The notes: generated from the sequence alone by a model not told the origin. A DNA stretch of 20,775 bases from DATAMF01 sp964472565 (GCA_964472565.1 CAYYNB010000107.1:1-20775); one strand, 5' to 3'. Counted from the stretch's first letter, positions 1 through 8,145 are shown. Made by a program: numbers and translations.

Positions 1-25
1 AGTTCAGATACGGAGAGGGTAAGCG

Positions 26-2371
26 ATGAAACAACGATTGGTCATCATGGTCTTACTGCTGCTGCTGGCCGCATTTGTGCCACTGTACCCGATTCAGGCG
101 CAGACAGACGGGCCGCTGCGCGTGGTGGGGGATGGCGCGGTGTCGCCCGATCAACGCTATCTGGCTTATCGATTTGTCCCGGATGCATTCGCGCAAGCTT
201 TAGACGCAATGACGGAACGTGAAGGCGGCGTGGGCGGGGTCACGTATGCTTATGATATTGCAATCATGGATCTCGAAACCGGGACCGAAACGGTGATCGC
301 GGGACAGCCGGCGGATGCCTCCTATTTTGTGACGGGGGTGGCTGACAAGTACCGGACGCGATCCAACCCGGTATGGTCGCCGGATGGCACACAAGCGGCC
401 TGGACGAGTAATGATGAGGATGTTGAGATTCCCGCCGGTGCGCCGAAAATCTCGGAGACGGGGTGGTTTCACCTGGTGGTGTATGATGTGGCGACCCAGC
501 AGCTTACGGTGATTGCGACAGGATTGGATCAAGGGGAGATGATCGAAGTGGTCGGCCCGGATCTGATCTGGACCGAGGCGGGCATCTCGATCCTGTATAC
601 TACCGACTTTCAGCGCGAAGTGATTACGCTGTCGCCGGACGGATCGCTTATTTCACGTGCTCCCATCAGCGAACCTGTGACTCGATTTTTGCCCGTGCAG
701 CAGGATGGACAACCCTTGATCGCGGCGGAAACGCCGGTAGGCGATTGGATGGTGGTTGATCCGGCAGCCGGAACGGAGAATGATGTCGAGGCGGTGCCGG
801 TTCTGTACAATCCGCTGGCTCCAGGGCTGGGCGTGTTCAGCCGCGAACGGCCCGATGGTATGAAAAACTGGTATGCGGCGCTGCCGGATGGATCGTATGA
901 ACGGCTGTATTTTGTACCCCAAGCGATTTCGCCGGATGGAACCCAGATCGCGTACCAGCGGGGCGAGCAGGCTTACGCATGGAGCGCCGGGCAGGCGGAT
1001 CAAACGCTTGAATTTCCGGGCGCGGGAAACTGGGTGTGGGGACCGACGGCATGGCGGATGATGGAGGGTGTGAGCGGCACAGAAGCGATGTCTGCCGAGA
1101 CGCAGGGGCAGATCGCTCCGAGTCCGATGCTGCTGCGCGTGGCGGGCGATTTGTTCGCGTGGTCGGTGGGACAGGAAACGCCCAAGCGGTTGACCTATCG
1201 CGGGGATGTGAGCGTGGCGGTGATTTCACCGGATGGAACCCAAGCGATTTTCCGCGCGAATGTAGGCCCGGTGTCGGGAACCGCGCTGCAAACGTACCGC
1301 GAAATGTGGCTGCTGGATTTGACAACCTTTGAGACGATCCCGCTGGTGGAACTAGCAGAGACGGGCGTCGAAGCGGCGCGGGTACAGCCTACATGGTCGC
1401 CGGACGGGTCGCAGATCGCGTTTCTGGAACTGACGACAGCGGGTGAGGTGCGGCTGGTGGTGTATACGCTGGCGGATGACAGCTATCAGGTGATTGCATC
1501 TGCTCTGTCCGCGCCGAGCGATGTGTTTGCGATGTGGGCGGCGTGGGGCGATCCGGGGATTGCGGTGGTTATCCAGCAGGCGGACAGCGGCACTGAGGTC
1601 GAGGTCTTCCAGCCGGATGGAACCCTGATCAGCGGTGCGGTGTTCAGCGAGCTTCAGTCGGGTTTCAATGTGATCTGGTCATCCACGCCGGACGGCGGTA
1701 TGGTGGTGGCGCTGATTTACTTTGATGGCCTGGCTTTGTTTGATCCGGCCAGCGGCGCACGGTATGACTACAAGGGCGAACTGTGGATGTACGCACCGAG
1801 TACGGCGTCTGATCTGGTTTCGGGCGTCCGATTCAATAAACAGTGGTATGCCCATCTGCTGGATGGGCGGGAAGATCCGCTGGGGTATAACTCGAGTCAA
1901 TTTGATATGTTCAGCCCGTCACCATCGGGTCAGGAATTCGTGTATGCACAGTACGCCAGGGTGTTTATCTGGCGCGATGGTCAGGTGCTGGAAGTGCCGC
2001 CGACAGGATTGGAAAACAGCGGCGAAATCACACTGGTGGCGTGGAGTCCGATGCGGTTTGGGTTGGGCGAAGGCACGATGACGCCGCTGGAAGAAGTCGA
2101 AGCGCAGTGCGGCGACACACTCCCGCCCCGGCTGCAAGCGGATCAGCCTGCGCAGGTGGTAGTGGGGCAGGGCGCGAATAATCTGCGCGCCGGACCAGGG
2201 CAGAGCGAAGAATTGATCAGCCAGATTCCTGAAGGCGGACAGTTTACGGTGCTGCAAGGGCCGATGTGCGTCGATGGGATGTTCTGGTGGCTGGTGGATT
2301 ATAATGGGGCACAGGGTTGGACTGCTGAAGGTGACAGCAGCACGTATTGGCTGGAGCCGCTGGTTGGGTAA
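26..2371 (+). CDS. Exported TolB-like beta-propeller protein with C-terminal SH3b domain
   Basis: The 781-residue protein starts with a Lys/Arg-containing N-terminus and a hydrophobic core (about residues 5-26, ending near QAQ), which reads as a Sec signal peptide, so it should act outside the membrane. The body carries repeated PD40/TolB-type propeller motifs such as VWSPDGTQAAW, AISPDGTQIAY, VISPDGTQAIF and TWSPDGSQIAF. A bacterial SH3 domain fills about residues 710-780, recognisable by NLRAGPG and WWLVDYNGAQGW; such domains often bind cell-wall peptides or glycans. The ATG has a good ribosome binding site, GGAGAGGG at 12-19, six bases upstream. No catalytic motif is visible. Proteins of this build are common in Chloroflexota, but the substrate is unknown. 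A link to the downstream cell-wall genes is suggested only by position and the SH3b domain. Confidence 0.85.
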   Translation: MKQRLVIMVLLLLLAAFVPLYPIQAQTDGPLRVVGDGAVSPDQRYLAYRFVPDAFAQALDAMTEREGGVGGVTYAYDIAIMDLETGTETVIAGQPADASYFVTGVADKYRTRSNPVWSPDGTQAAWTSNDEDVEIPAGAPKISETGWFHLVVYDVATQQLTVIATGLDQGEMIEVVGPDLIWTEAGISILYTTDFQREVITLSPDGSLISRAPISEPVTRFLPVQQDGQPLIAAETPVGDWMVVDPAAGTENDVEAVPVLYNPLAPGLGVFSRERPDGMKNWYAALPDGSYERLYFVPQAISPDGTQIAYQRGEQAYAWSAGQADQTLEFPGAGNWVWGPTAWRMMEGVSGTEAMSAETQGQIAPSPMLLRVAGDLFAWSVGQETPKRLTYRGDVSVAVISPDGTQAIFRANVGPVSGTALQTYREMWLLDLTTFETIPLVELAETGVEAARVQPTWSPDGSQIAFLELTTAGEVRLVVYTLADDSYQVIASALSAPSDVFAMWAAWGDPGIAVVIQQADSGTEVEVFQPDGTLISGAVFSELQSGFNVIWSSTPDGGMVVALIYFDGLALFDPASGARYDYKGELWMYAPSTASDLVSGVRFNKQWYAHLLDGREDPLGYNSSQFDMFSPSPSGQEFVYAQYARVFIWRDGQVLEVPPTGLENSGEITLVAWSPMRFGLGEGTMTPLEEVEAQCGDTLPPRLQADQPAQVVVGQGANNLRAGPGQSEELISQIPEGGQFTVLQGPMCVDGMFWWLVDYNGAQGWTAEGDSSTYWLEPLVG

Positions 2372-2390
2372 AATCTGGCGAGAAGCAAAA

Positions 2391-2411
2391 GGGGCAATTC
2401 ATGAATTGCCC
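2391..2411. repeat. Palindrome GGGCAATTCATGAATTGCCC (module 1, copy A1)
   Basis: Positions 2392-2411 equal their own reverse complement over 20 bases. Related copies with one or two changes lie at 2513-2534 and 5029-5050. The latter two are followed directly by TACGAA; this copy has lost those bases. Confidence 0.8.
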
Positions 2412-2431
2412 GAAGAACCTCACCCCCTCGG

Positions 2432-2463
2432 TCCCCCTCTCCAACCGAGTTGGAAGAGGGGGA
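2432..2463. repeat. C-rich hairpin module (module 2, copy A)
   Basis: TCCCCCTCT plus CCAA (2432-2444) pairs with TTGG (2450-2453) and AGAGGGGGA (2455-2463), with a five-base loop CCGAG and one unpaired A. A diverged version lies at 5070-5102 in the second repeat block. Confidence 0.65.
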
Positions 2464-2467
2464 AGTT

Positions 2468-2487
2468 GGGCGCAGCAAGCAGCGCCC
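2468..2487. repeat. GGGCGC AGCAAGCA GCGCCC hairpin (module 3, copy A)
   Basis: A six-base perfect stem around AGCAAGCA, followed by CCTACGAA. Nearly the same sequence is at 5212-5231 followed by CCTACTA. The ending GCCCCTAC (GTAGGGGC on the other strand) is shared with module 1. Confidence 0.75.
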
Positions 2488-2512
2488 CTACGAAATGCGC
2501 GGCGGAAAGCGT

Positions 2513-2534
2513 GGGGCAATTCATGAAGTGCCCC
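2513..2534. repeat. Near-palindrome of module 1 (copy A2)
   Basis: The half-sites GGGGCAATTC and GAAGTGCCCC flank AT, with a single break in symmetry, and TACGAA follows. This is the same family as 2391-2411 and 5029-5050. Confidence 0.7.
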
Positions 2535-2614
2535 TACGAACGGAACGTCAATCCCCACGCGAGAGAGGGGAGAAATGCGGGACAGAGACAACGTGAGATT
2601 GGTTGAGTGTTGGT

Positions 2615-3964
2615 ATGGCTGATTTACCGGAATTTGTGGAAAACGACTCGGATTTTAACTATTCGGATGCGCTGACTCATCCGGTGGCGCGCAAGCCTGC
2701 GCCGCCGCCGCTGGTCACGGAGCGCAACACGCCCGAACGCCGCCGACTGCCGAATTTTGATCTGTATCTGGCGCTGACCACGGCGGTTTTGTGCGCGGTG
2801 GGCTTGTTGATGGTCTACAGCGCGTCGATTGATGTGAGTTTTCAGGTGACGGGCGAGCCAGAGGGTACAACGTACTTTTTCATACGGCAGTTACGATCCC
2901 TGGCGGTAGGGGGAATTGGGCTGTTTGTGATCATGCGGTTGGATTACCACATCTGGCGGCGGCTCGCGGTGCCGATGATGTTTTTTGTGATCATGCTGCT
3001 GATCGCAGTGCTGCGCTTCGGTGAAACACGTTTTGAGGCACAGCGGACCCTGATCCGGGGGTCGGTGCAACCGGGCGAGCTGGCAAAATTTACAGTCGTA
3101 CTCTATATGGCGGCATGGCTGGCATCGAAACGAAGCCGACTGCGGGATGTGACGTATGGGATCATCCCGTTCAGCATTCTGGTCGGCACAGTCGCTTTTC
3201 TGATCGTGCTGCAACCCGACCTGAGCACCGCAGCGAGTATCCTGGCAACGGCGATCAGCATGTTTTTTGTGGCCGGGGCGGATTGGAAACAGTTGACGAT
3301 CATCGGCGGCATCATGGGATTCATCGGGTACCAACTGGCAACCAAACTGGAATATGCGCAGCAGCGATTGAATGCTCACGCGGCGGCGATAGAAGACCTG
3401 ACACAGGCCAGTGAGCATGTGCGGGCCGCTGTAACCGCTTTTATCAACGGCGGACTGTTCGGCAAGGGATTGGGTGAAGGCACCCAGAAATACAATAATA
3501 ATTTGCCATTTCCCCACACAGACAGTATTTTCGCGGTGATTGGTGAAGAACTGGGCCTGGTGGGATGCTTTTTTGTGGTGGTGTTGTTTGTGGTACTGAT
3601 CTACCGGGGACTGGTGATTTCGCGGCATGCGCCGGATACGTTCGGCGGGCTGCTGGTGGCCGGGGTGACGTGCTGGCTGGCCTATGACGCGATGCTGAAT
3701 ATCGCGGTTATGACGGCGCTGGTGCCGCCGACGGGAGTGCCACTGCCGTTTATCAGCTTTGGCGGGTCGTCGCTGGTGGCAACGCTGGCCGGGGTGGGCT
3801 TGATGCTCAGTGTGTCGCGGGCGGCGGGGAAGACGCCAGCACCGGAGCGGGAACCAGAAACTAAACCTATGGATTGGAGAGAAAAGAGTGCGGATTATGA
3901 TCTCAGCGGGCGGAACCGGGGGCGGCGTGTATCCAGCGTTAGCCGTCGTCGGGGCGCTCCGTAA
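2615..3964 (+). CDS. ftsW: Peptidoglycan glycosyltransferase FtsW
   Basis: FtsW is the SEDS-family glycosyltransferase that polymerises lipid II at the division septum. After a roughly 47-residue hydrophilic cytoplasmic extension come about ten hydrophobic segments. Hallmarks are visible (numbering from the upstream TTG at 2603): PHTDSIFAVIGEELGLVG, with the conserved Asp at about residue 307, and PTGVPLPFISFGGSS at about 377-390. I chose ATG 2615; TTG 2603 in the same frame is an alternative, and neither has a strong ribosome binding site. The C-terminus is odd: the last 77 bases overlap the start of murG in another frame, so the tail (…GRRVSSVSRRRGAP) is basic and probably not conserved. 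ftsW next to murG is the normal dcw arrangement. RodA is the alternative family member, but the location favours FtsW. Confidence 0.93.
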   Translation: MADLPEFVENDSDFNYSDALTHPVARKPAPPPLVTERNTPERRRLPNFDLYLALTTAVLCAVGLLMVYSASIDVSFQVTGEPEGTTYFFIRQLRSLAVGGIGLFVIMRLDYHIWRRLAVPMMFFVIMLLIAVLRFGETRFEAQRTLIRGSVQPGELAKFTVVLYMAAWLASKRSRLRDVTYGIIPFSILVGTVAFLIVLQPDLSTAASILATAISMFFVAGADWKQLTIIGGIMGFIGYQLATKLEYAQQRLNAHAAAIEDLTQASEHVRAAVTAFINGGLFGKGLGEGTQKYNNNLPFPHTDSIFAVIGEELGLVGCFFVVVLFVVLIYRGLVISRHAPDTFGGLLVAGVTCWLAYDAMLNIAVMTALVPPTGVPLPFISFGGSSLVATLAGVGLMLSVSRAAGKTPAPEREPETKPMDWREKSADYDLSGRNRGRRVSSVSRRRGAP

Positions 3965-5000
3965 ACTATACCCGGATGCCGAACTGACCTTTGTGGGTGC
4001 GCGGGGCGATATGGCCCGCGATTTGGTGAAACGCGCGGATGTGCAGTTTGATCATTATCATGAAGTGCTGGCCGGACCGCTGCACGGGGTTCCCCGGCTG
4101 CGGCAGTTGACCAGTTCGATCAAAATTCTGATTGGAATCGTGCAGTCGCTGATTCTGGCGATCCGGCGGCGGCCTGAAGTGCTGTTTCTGACAGGCGGCT
4201 GGGTCGGGTTCCCGATGTCGGTGGCGTGCTGGCTGGTGCGACGTCCCATCGTGATTTACGTACCTGATATTGAACCAGGATTGACTCTCAAAGTGTTGGG
4301 CCGGTATTTTGCCAAAGTTATCGCGGCGACGGTGGCCGAAACGGAGCAGTTTTATCCGGGGAAGCGCGTGGTGGATACCGGGTACCCGCTGCGGGCGGAA
4401 ATTTTGACGGCTGACCGGGACGAGGCGATCAAAAATTTGAAGCTGGACCCCGCACACAAGACCCTGCTGGTGTTCGGCGGGAGCCGGGGATCGCGCAGCA
4501 TTAACACGGTGGTTGGGCAGATCGCGCCGCAGCTTTTGGCGGACGGAATCCAGATTCTGCATATTTCGGGAAAACTGGATTGGGATCAGGTCCAGGCGCA
4601 GTATGCGACGCTGTCGGATGCGGAAAAGCAGCATTACCAGATTTTCTCGTTCCTGCCGGATATTGGGCAGGCGTTCGCGGCGGCGGATCTGGTGATCAGC
4701 CGGGCAGGGGCGGCAACGCTGGCGGAGTATCCCGAAGTTGGGTTAGCGTCGATTCTGGTGCCGTACCCGTATACATGGCGTTACCAGAAAGTGAATGCTG
4801 ACTGGCTGGTGGATCGCGGGGCGGGTATCCGGCTGGATGATGAAAAGCTGAGCGAGGAACTGCTGCCGACGGTGCGGGCGCTGATGAATGACACAGCGCG
4901 GCTGGAGGCGATGCGCGCGGCGGCGCGGGCGCTTAAGCGTTCGGATGGAGCGGAAAACATCGCGCGGCTGTTGGCGCAGACGGCAGGGCATGCGGGTTAG
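3888..5000 (+). CDS. murG: UDP-GlcNAc:lipid I GlcNAc transferase MurG
   Basis: MurG, a GT28-family enzyme on the inner face of the membrane, adds GlcNAc to lipid I to give lipid II. The start is GTG 3888, with GGAGA at 3876-3880 seven bases upstream, giving 370 residues, close to the family length. The frame stays open upstream to 3810, but that part lies inside ftsW. Visible motifs are the N-terminal AGGTGGGVYPALAVV loop, TGGWVGFP, LVFGGSRGSRSIN (start of the second Rossmann domain) and VISRAGAATLAE. Two usual signatures differ: GGTGGH reads GGTGGG, and the HEQN stretch reads YVPDIEPG. I recall the same changes in other Chloroflexota, so this is probably a lineage variant. The gene overlaps ftsW by 77 bp, implying coupled expression. 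Confidence 0.93.
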   Translation: MRIMISAGGTGGGVYPALAVVGALRKLYPDAELTFVGARGDMARDLVKRADVQFDHYHEVLAGPLHGVPRLRQLTSSIKILIGIVQSLILAIRRRPEVLFLTGGWVGFPMSVACWLVRRPIVIYVPDIEPGLTLKVLGRYFAKVIAATVAETEQFYPGKRVVDTGYPLRAEILTADRDEAIKNLKLDPAHKTLLVFGGSRGSRSINTVVGQIAPQLLADGIQILHISGKLDWDQVQAQYATLSDAEKQHYQIFSFLPDIGQAFAAADLVISRAGAATLAEYPEVGLASILVPYPYTWRYQKVNADWLVDRGAGIRLDDEKLSEELLPTVRALMNDTARLEAMRAAARALKRSDGAENIARLLAQTAGHAG

Positions 5001-5028
5001 CCCTCGTTGGGATGGAAGGGGAATGCGC

Positions 5029-5050
5029 GGGGCAATTCGTGAATTGCCCC
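5029..5050. repeat. Near-palindrome of module 1 (copy B)
   Basis: GGGGCAATTC and GAATTGCCCC are perfect inverted arms around GT, followed by TACGAACCTCC. It matches 2391-2411 except for the centre, where a G replaces A, and the retained CTAC. Confidence 0.8.
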
Positions 5051-5211
5051 TACGAACCTCCTCCCTCGATTCCCCTCTTCCAACCTGGTCGGAGAGAGGG
5101 AAGATGGGGCAGGGTATGCGATAGCCATGAATTCTGGGGAGGGATAGGTATTGTGTCCACTGGCGCGGCGCGCGTCTTTGGGGATACTATACTACAATTA
5201 ATAACTGTATT

Positions 5212-5231
5212 GGGCGCAGCAAGCCGCGCCC
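5212..5231. repeat. GGGCGC AGCAAGCC GCGCCC hairpin (module 3, copy B)
   Basis: A six-base stem, identical in its arms to 2468-2487 with one loop base changed, followed again by CCTAC. Confidence 0.75.
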
Positions 5232-5292
5232 CTACTATTAATTACTTGAGCCGCTGGTGCCGGATGTCCGGCGCATCGATGGGGGCCAGACC

Positions 5293-5826
5293 ATGATTCA
5301 ACTGTCCAGTTTTTTGTGGATTTCCGTGATAATGTTCGCCTTTGTTGGCTATACGCGCGGCTGGACAAAGGAAGTAATTGCGACGGCGGGAATCGTTTTG
5401 GCGCTTTTTGCGATCAAGCAGTTTGAAACCCTGCTGATCGATCCGCTGACGGATGGAAAACAGGTATCCAAATTTTATTTGCAGACGACTCTGCTGCTGA
5501 TCCTGGCGTTTTTTGCCTACCAAACCCCGCCGGAACGGTTGTCACGCGGGACACGGACTTTCTCGCCGCGCACCGGGATGCAGGAAGGGATTCTGGGGGC
5601 GCTGGTGGGGGCGCTGAACGGCTATCTGCTGATCGGGTCGCTGTGGTGGTATATGGATAATTTAGAGTATCCACTGAACCCTTATATCATGCCGGTTGCC
5701 CCGGATTCGCCCAGCGCGCGGGTGGTGGATGCGCTGCCGCTCAGTTGGCTGTTGGGCGGAGATGGCAGCCTGCTTTCGCTGTTGATGGTAGGGCTGTTCA
5801 TCTTTGTGATCGTGGCGATTATTTAG
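5293..5826 (+). CDS. CvpA-like integral membrane protein
   Basis: This 177-residue protein is mostly hydrophobic, with likely membrane segments at about residues 5-20, 28-45, 61-76, 99-119 and 158-177. The first pair resembles the CvpA/colicin V production family, including the short polar turn YTRGWTKE after the first helix, where CvpA proteins have a G-x-x-RG-x-x-[KR]E-type turn. ATG 5293 is preferred because GGGGG at 5281-5285 lies seven bases upstream and translation then begins directly at the first helix. An in-frame ATG at 5257 would add 12 polar residues. Stop and murC start are only 19 bases apart, so it is likely co-transcribed with murC. CvpA proteins have been tied to envelope integrity; a role with the Mur enzymes is inference. 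The family call is moderate. Confidence 0.65.
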   Translation: MIQLSSFLWISVIMFAFVGYTRGWTKEVIATAGIVLALFAIKQFETLLIDPLTDGKQVSKFYLQTTLLLILAFFAYQTPPERLSRGTRTFSPRTGMQEGILGALVGALNGYLLIGSLWWYMDNLEYPLNPYIMPVAPDSPSARVVDALPLSWLLGGDGSLLSLLMVGLFIFVIVAII

Positions 5827-5845
5827 CGAGGAATAAAAATTCTCT

Positions 5846-7234
5846 ATGCTACATCCCGGACAACATGTTCATATTGTGGGCGTGGGCGGGTTTGGCATGT
5901 CGGCCATCGCCCGCGTTTTATTGCAGCGCGGATTTGTGGTCAGCGGATCGGATCAGCGCGCGAACGATCTGATGCGGAATTTGGCGGCGCTGGGCGTTGG
6001 GATCATGGTAGGGCATGCACCGGAGAACGTGGCCGGGGCGGATATTGTTGTGATCTCATCTGCGATTCCGGGCGATAACCCGGAAATTGTGGCGGCGACG
6101 ACGGCTGGGATTCAGGTGGTGCGGCGGCGCGATATGTTAGGGGCGCTGATGGATGGCTACACCGGAATTGCCGTCGCAGGGACGCACGGCAAAACGACCA
6201 CGAGCGCACTGATGACCCATGTGCTGATGCAGGCAGGGCGCGATCCGACGTATATTGTGGGCGGTGTAATGCAAAACACGGGGACCAATGCGGGCGTCGG
6301 GCAGGGTAATTATTTTGTGATCGAGGCGGACGAGTACGATCACATGTTTCTGGGGCTGAAACCAGAGATCGCCATTGTGACGAATATTGAACACGATCAC
6401 CCCGACTGTTACCCGACATCGGATGATGTGGTGCAGGCGTTCGGGGAATTTGTGGAACATGTACCGGCGCATGGGCTGCTCGTCGCGTGTTCGGATAATG
6501 CCCCGGCTTCCCGATTGGCTGGACAGCAGCGGTCTACTGGAAAAACAGTCGTGCTGTATGGGTTGGAAGCCAGCAGCCAACCGGATTGGACAGCGGCGCA
6601 ACTGGAACCGGACAGCCAGGGCGGGATCAGCTTTACGGCTGTGCAGCGCGGGCAGGCGATTGGACGGGTGCGGTTAAACCTGCCCGGGGCGCATAATGTT
6701 CAGAATGCGCTGGCCGTGCTGGCCGTGGCGACCCAACAGGGCATTCCATTCGCGGCTATTGTGCCGGCATTTGAGAGTTTTCAAGGGACCGAACGACGCA
6801 GCCAGATGATGGGCGAGGCGGGCGGTGTGACGGTGATCAATGATTACGCGCACCATCCGACCGCGATACGGGTTACATTAGCCGCACACCGGACGCGGCC
6901 CGGACTGCATCATTTGTGGGCGGTGTGGCAGCCGCATACTTTCCAGCGGATGCGCACAATGGCCGAGGCGTTCGCGCAGGCATTTTCGGCGGCGGATCAT
7001 GTTCTCGTGACGGATGTGTATTCAGTGCGGGAGCAGGTTGGTCCGGGACTGGATGCGGCAGGCATGGCCGATCTGATCAGTGATACGGGGCATGTTGATG
7101 CGCGGTATACCGGAACACTGGAAACGACGGCGGATGTATTGATCAAAGCGGTGCAGCCGGGGGACGTGGTGCTGCTGCTGTCGGCGGGCGATGCGCCGCT
7201 GATTGGTGAACTGCTGCTGCGGGCGCGAGGATGA
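5846..7234 (+). CDS. murC: UDP-N-acetylmuramate--L-alanine ligase MurC
   Basis: MurC joins L-Ala to UDP-MurNAc using ATP, the first step in building the stem peptide in the cytoplasm. The 462 residues match the family length. The N-terminal Rossmann domain begins VHIVGVGGFGMSAIA (about 8-22) with SGSDQ following. The ATP-binding loop GTHGKTTT is at 112-119. The central domain has EADEYDHMFL and TNIEHDHPD, and the C-terminal domain has INDYAHHPTAI, the conserved Mur ligase motif with paired histidines. The ATG at 5846 has AGGA at 5829-5832, rather distant at 13 bases. The stop overlaps the murB start as ATGA, which suggests translational coupling. I see no anomalies. Confidence 0.97.
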   Translation: MLHPGQHVHIVGVGGFGMSAIARVLLQRGFVVSGSDQRANDLMRNLAALGVGIMVGHAPENVAGADIVVISSAIPGDNPEIVAATTAGIQVVRRRDMLGALMDGYTGIAVAGTHGKTTTSALMTHVLMQAGRDPTYIVGGVMQNTGTNAGVGQGNYFVIEADEYDHMFLGLKPEIAIVTNIEHDHPDCYPTSDDVVQAFGEFVEHVPAHGLLVACSDNAPASRLAGQQRSTGKTVVLYGLEASSQPDWTAAQLEPDSQGGISFTAVQRGQAIGRVRLNLPGAHNVQNALAVLAVATQQGIPFAAIVPAFESFQGTERRSQMMGEAGGVTVINDYAHHPTAIRVTLAAHRTRPGLHHLWAVWQPHTFQRMRTMAEAFAQAFSAADHVLVTDVYSVREQVGPGLDAAGMADLISDTGHVDARYTGTLETTADVLIKAVQPGDVVLLLSAGDAPLIGELLLRARG

Positions 7235-8145
7235 TGGACCCATTTAAACCCTTTGAAGAACGGTTTGGCGAGACGTTCAAACGCGACGAAGCGCTGGCGC
7301 GCCATACGGTTGCGCGGCTGGGAGGTCCGGCGGATGCTGTGATTACGGCGCACAGCACCAGTGATTTGATCGATGCGGTTAAGATGGCGCATCAGGCCGG
7401 GATACCCTGGATGATTCTGGGCGGCGGATCGAACGTGCTGGCGGCGGATCAGGGGTATCGCGGGGTGGTGATTATTAATCATGCCAAACTGGTCCGGTTT
7501 GAAGGGGATGGGCAGGTATTCGCGGAAAGCGGGATGAGCCTGTCTACCCTGGCGCGGAAATGTATGAGCCAGGGCCTGGGTGGACTGGAATGGGGCGTGA
7601 ATGTGCCGGGAACGATGGGCGGCGCGGTGATTAATAACGCGGGCGCGCACGGCGGCGATATGGCGCAGGCGGTGAAGTGGGTCGAATTGTTCAGCCTGTA
7701 TGATGAGCCACATACCGAAATGTGGAATGTGGAGCAGATGAAATACGCTTATCGCTATTCGGCGCTCAAAGGACAGCGGGTACATTATGTGGTGCTGGGG
7801 ACGACGCTGGTGCTGGAAGCCGGGTGTGATCCGGCGGCGCTAAACGCGAAGGCCGATGAATTTGTGGCACACCGCAAACGAACTCAACCGCCTGGTGCAA
7901 GTCTGGGCAGTATTTTTAAGAATCCGCCGGGCGATTACGCCGGGCGGTTGATCGAAGCGGCAGGGTTAAAGGGTACGAGCATAGGCGGGGTGCAGATTTC
8001 GCCGATCCACGGGAATTTTTTTGTGAATACCGGGAACGGCACGGCGGCAGATTATTTCGCGCTGATCGAAAAGGCGCGTGACATTGTACAGCAGAAATTC
8101 GGTATTACGCTGGAATTGGAGATTGAGCGCATTGGCGACTGGTAA
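7231..8145 (+). CDS. murB: UDP-N-acetylenolpyruvoylglucosamine reductase MurB
   Basis: MurB reduces UDP-GlcNAc-enolpyruvate to UDP-MurNAc with NADPH and FAD in the cytoplasm. The 304 residues fit a type II (short) MurB. Visible features are the FAD-binding LGGGSNVL, GVNVPGTMGGAVINNAGAHG, YRYSALKG with the conserved Arg at about 175, GSIFKNP with the proton-donor Ser at 227, the GGVQISPIHGNFFVN motif, and the C-terminal Glu of LELEIERIG (about 297). All expected catalytic residues are present. ATG 7231 overlaps the murC stop by four bases (ATGA); the next codon is also ATG, so the start may shift by one residue. The 3' end overlaps the start of the WD40 gene. Confidence 0.96.
   Translation: MMDPFKPFEERFGETFKRDEALARHTVARLGGPADAVITAHSTSDLIDAVKMAHQAGIPWMILGGGSNVLAADQGYRGVVIINHAKLVRFEGDGQVFAESGMSLSTLARKCMSQGLGGLEWGVNVPGTMGGAVINNAGAHGGDMAQAVKWVELFSLYDEPHTEMWNVEQMKYAYRYSALKGQRVHYVVLGTTLVLEAGCDPAALNAKADEFVAHRKRTQPPGASLGSIFKNPPGDYAGRLIEAAGLKGTSIGGVQISPIHGNFFVNTGNGTAADYFALIEKARDIVQQKFGITLELEIERIGDW

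Larger units (their letters stand above)
2372..2614. repeat. Intergenic block of palindromic repeat modules (copy A)
   Basis: This gap holds no convincing gene. It contains a perfect palindrome GGGCAATTCATGAATTGCCC at 2392-2411, a long C-rich hairpin (TCCCCCTCT + CCAA at 2432-2444 pairing with TTGG ... AGAGGGGGA at 2450-2463), a hairpin GGGCGC / GCGCCC at 2468-2487, a second near-palindrome of the first type at 2513-2534 followed by TACGAA, and a small CCCC...GGGG hairpin near 2554-2575. The same set of modules in the same order occurs at 5029-5231, so this is a dispersed composite repeat. No T-tract follows the hairpins, so they do not look like classical intrinsic terminators. Confidence 0.75.
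5001..5292. repeat. Intergenic block of palindromic repeat modules (copy B)
   Basis: The gap between murG and the CvpA-like gene contains a second copy of the composite repeat seen at 2391-2490: module 1 at 5029-5050 followed by TACGAACCTCC, the C-rich hairpin at about 5070-5102, and module 3 at 5212-5231. Between modules 2 and 3 lies about 110 bp of unrelated sequence with an AT-rich patch (5184-5208) containing TACAAT at 5193-5198, a possible -10 element. I found no matching -35 at the right distance. No gene is supported here. Confidence 0.7.

Noticed and set aside
2372..2602. Possible CRISPR array
   Set aside because: Modules are different palindromes at uneven distances, not one repeat with regular spacers.
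2274..2606. Plus-strand small open frame across the repeat block
   Set aside because: Its coding appearance comes from GC-rich repeat modules, and it starts inside the SH3b gene.
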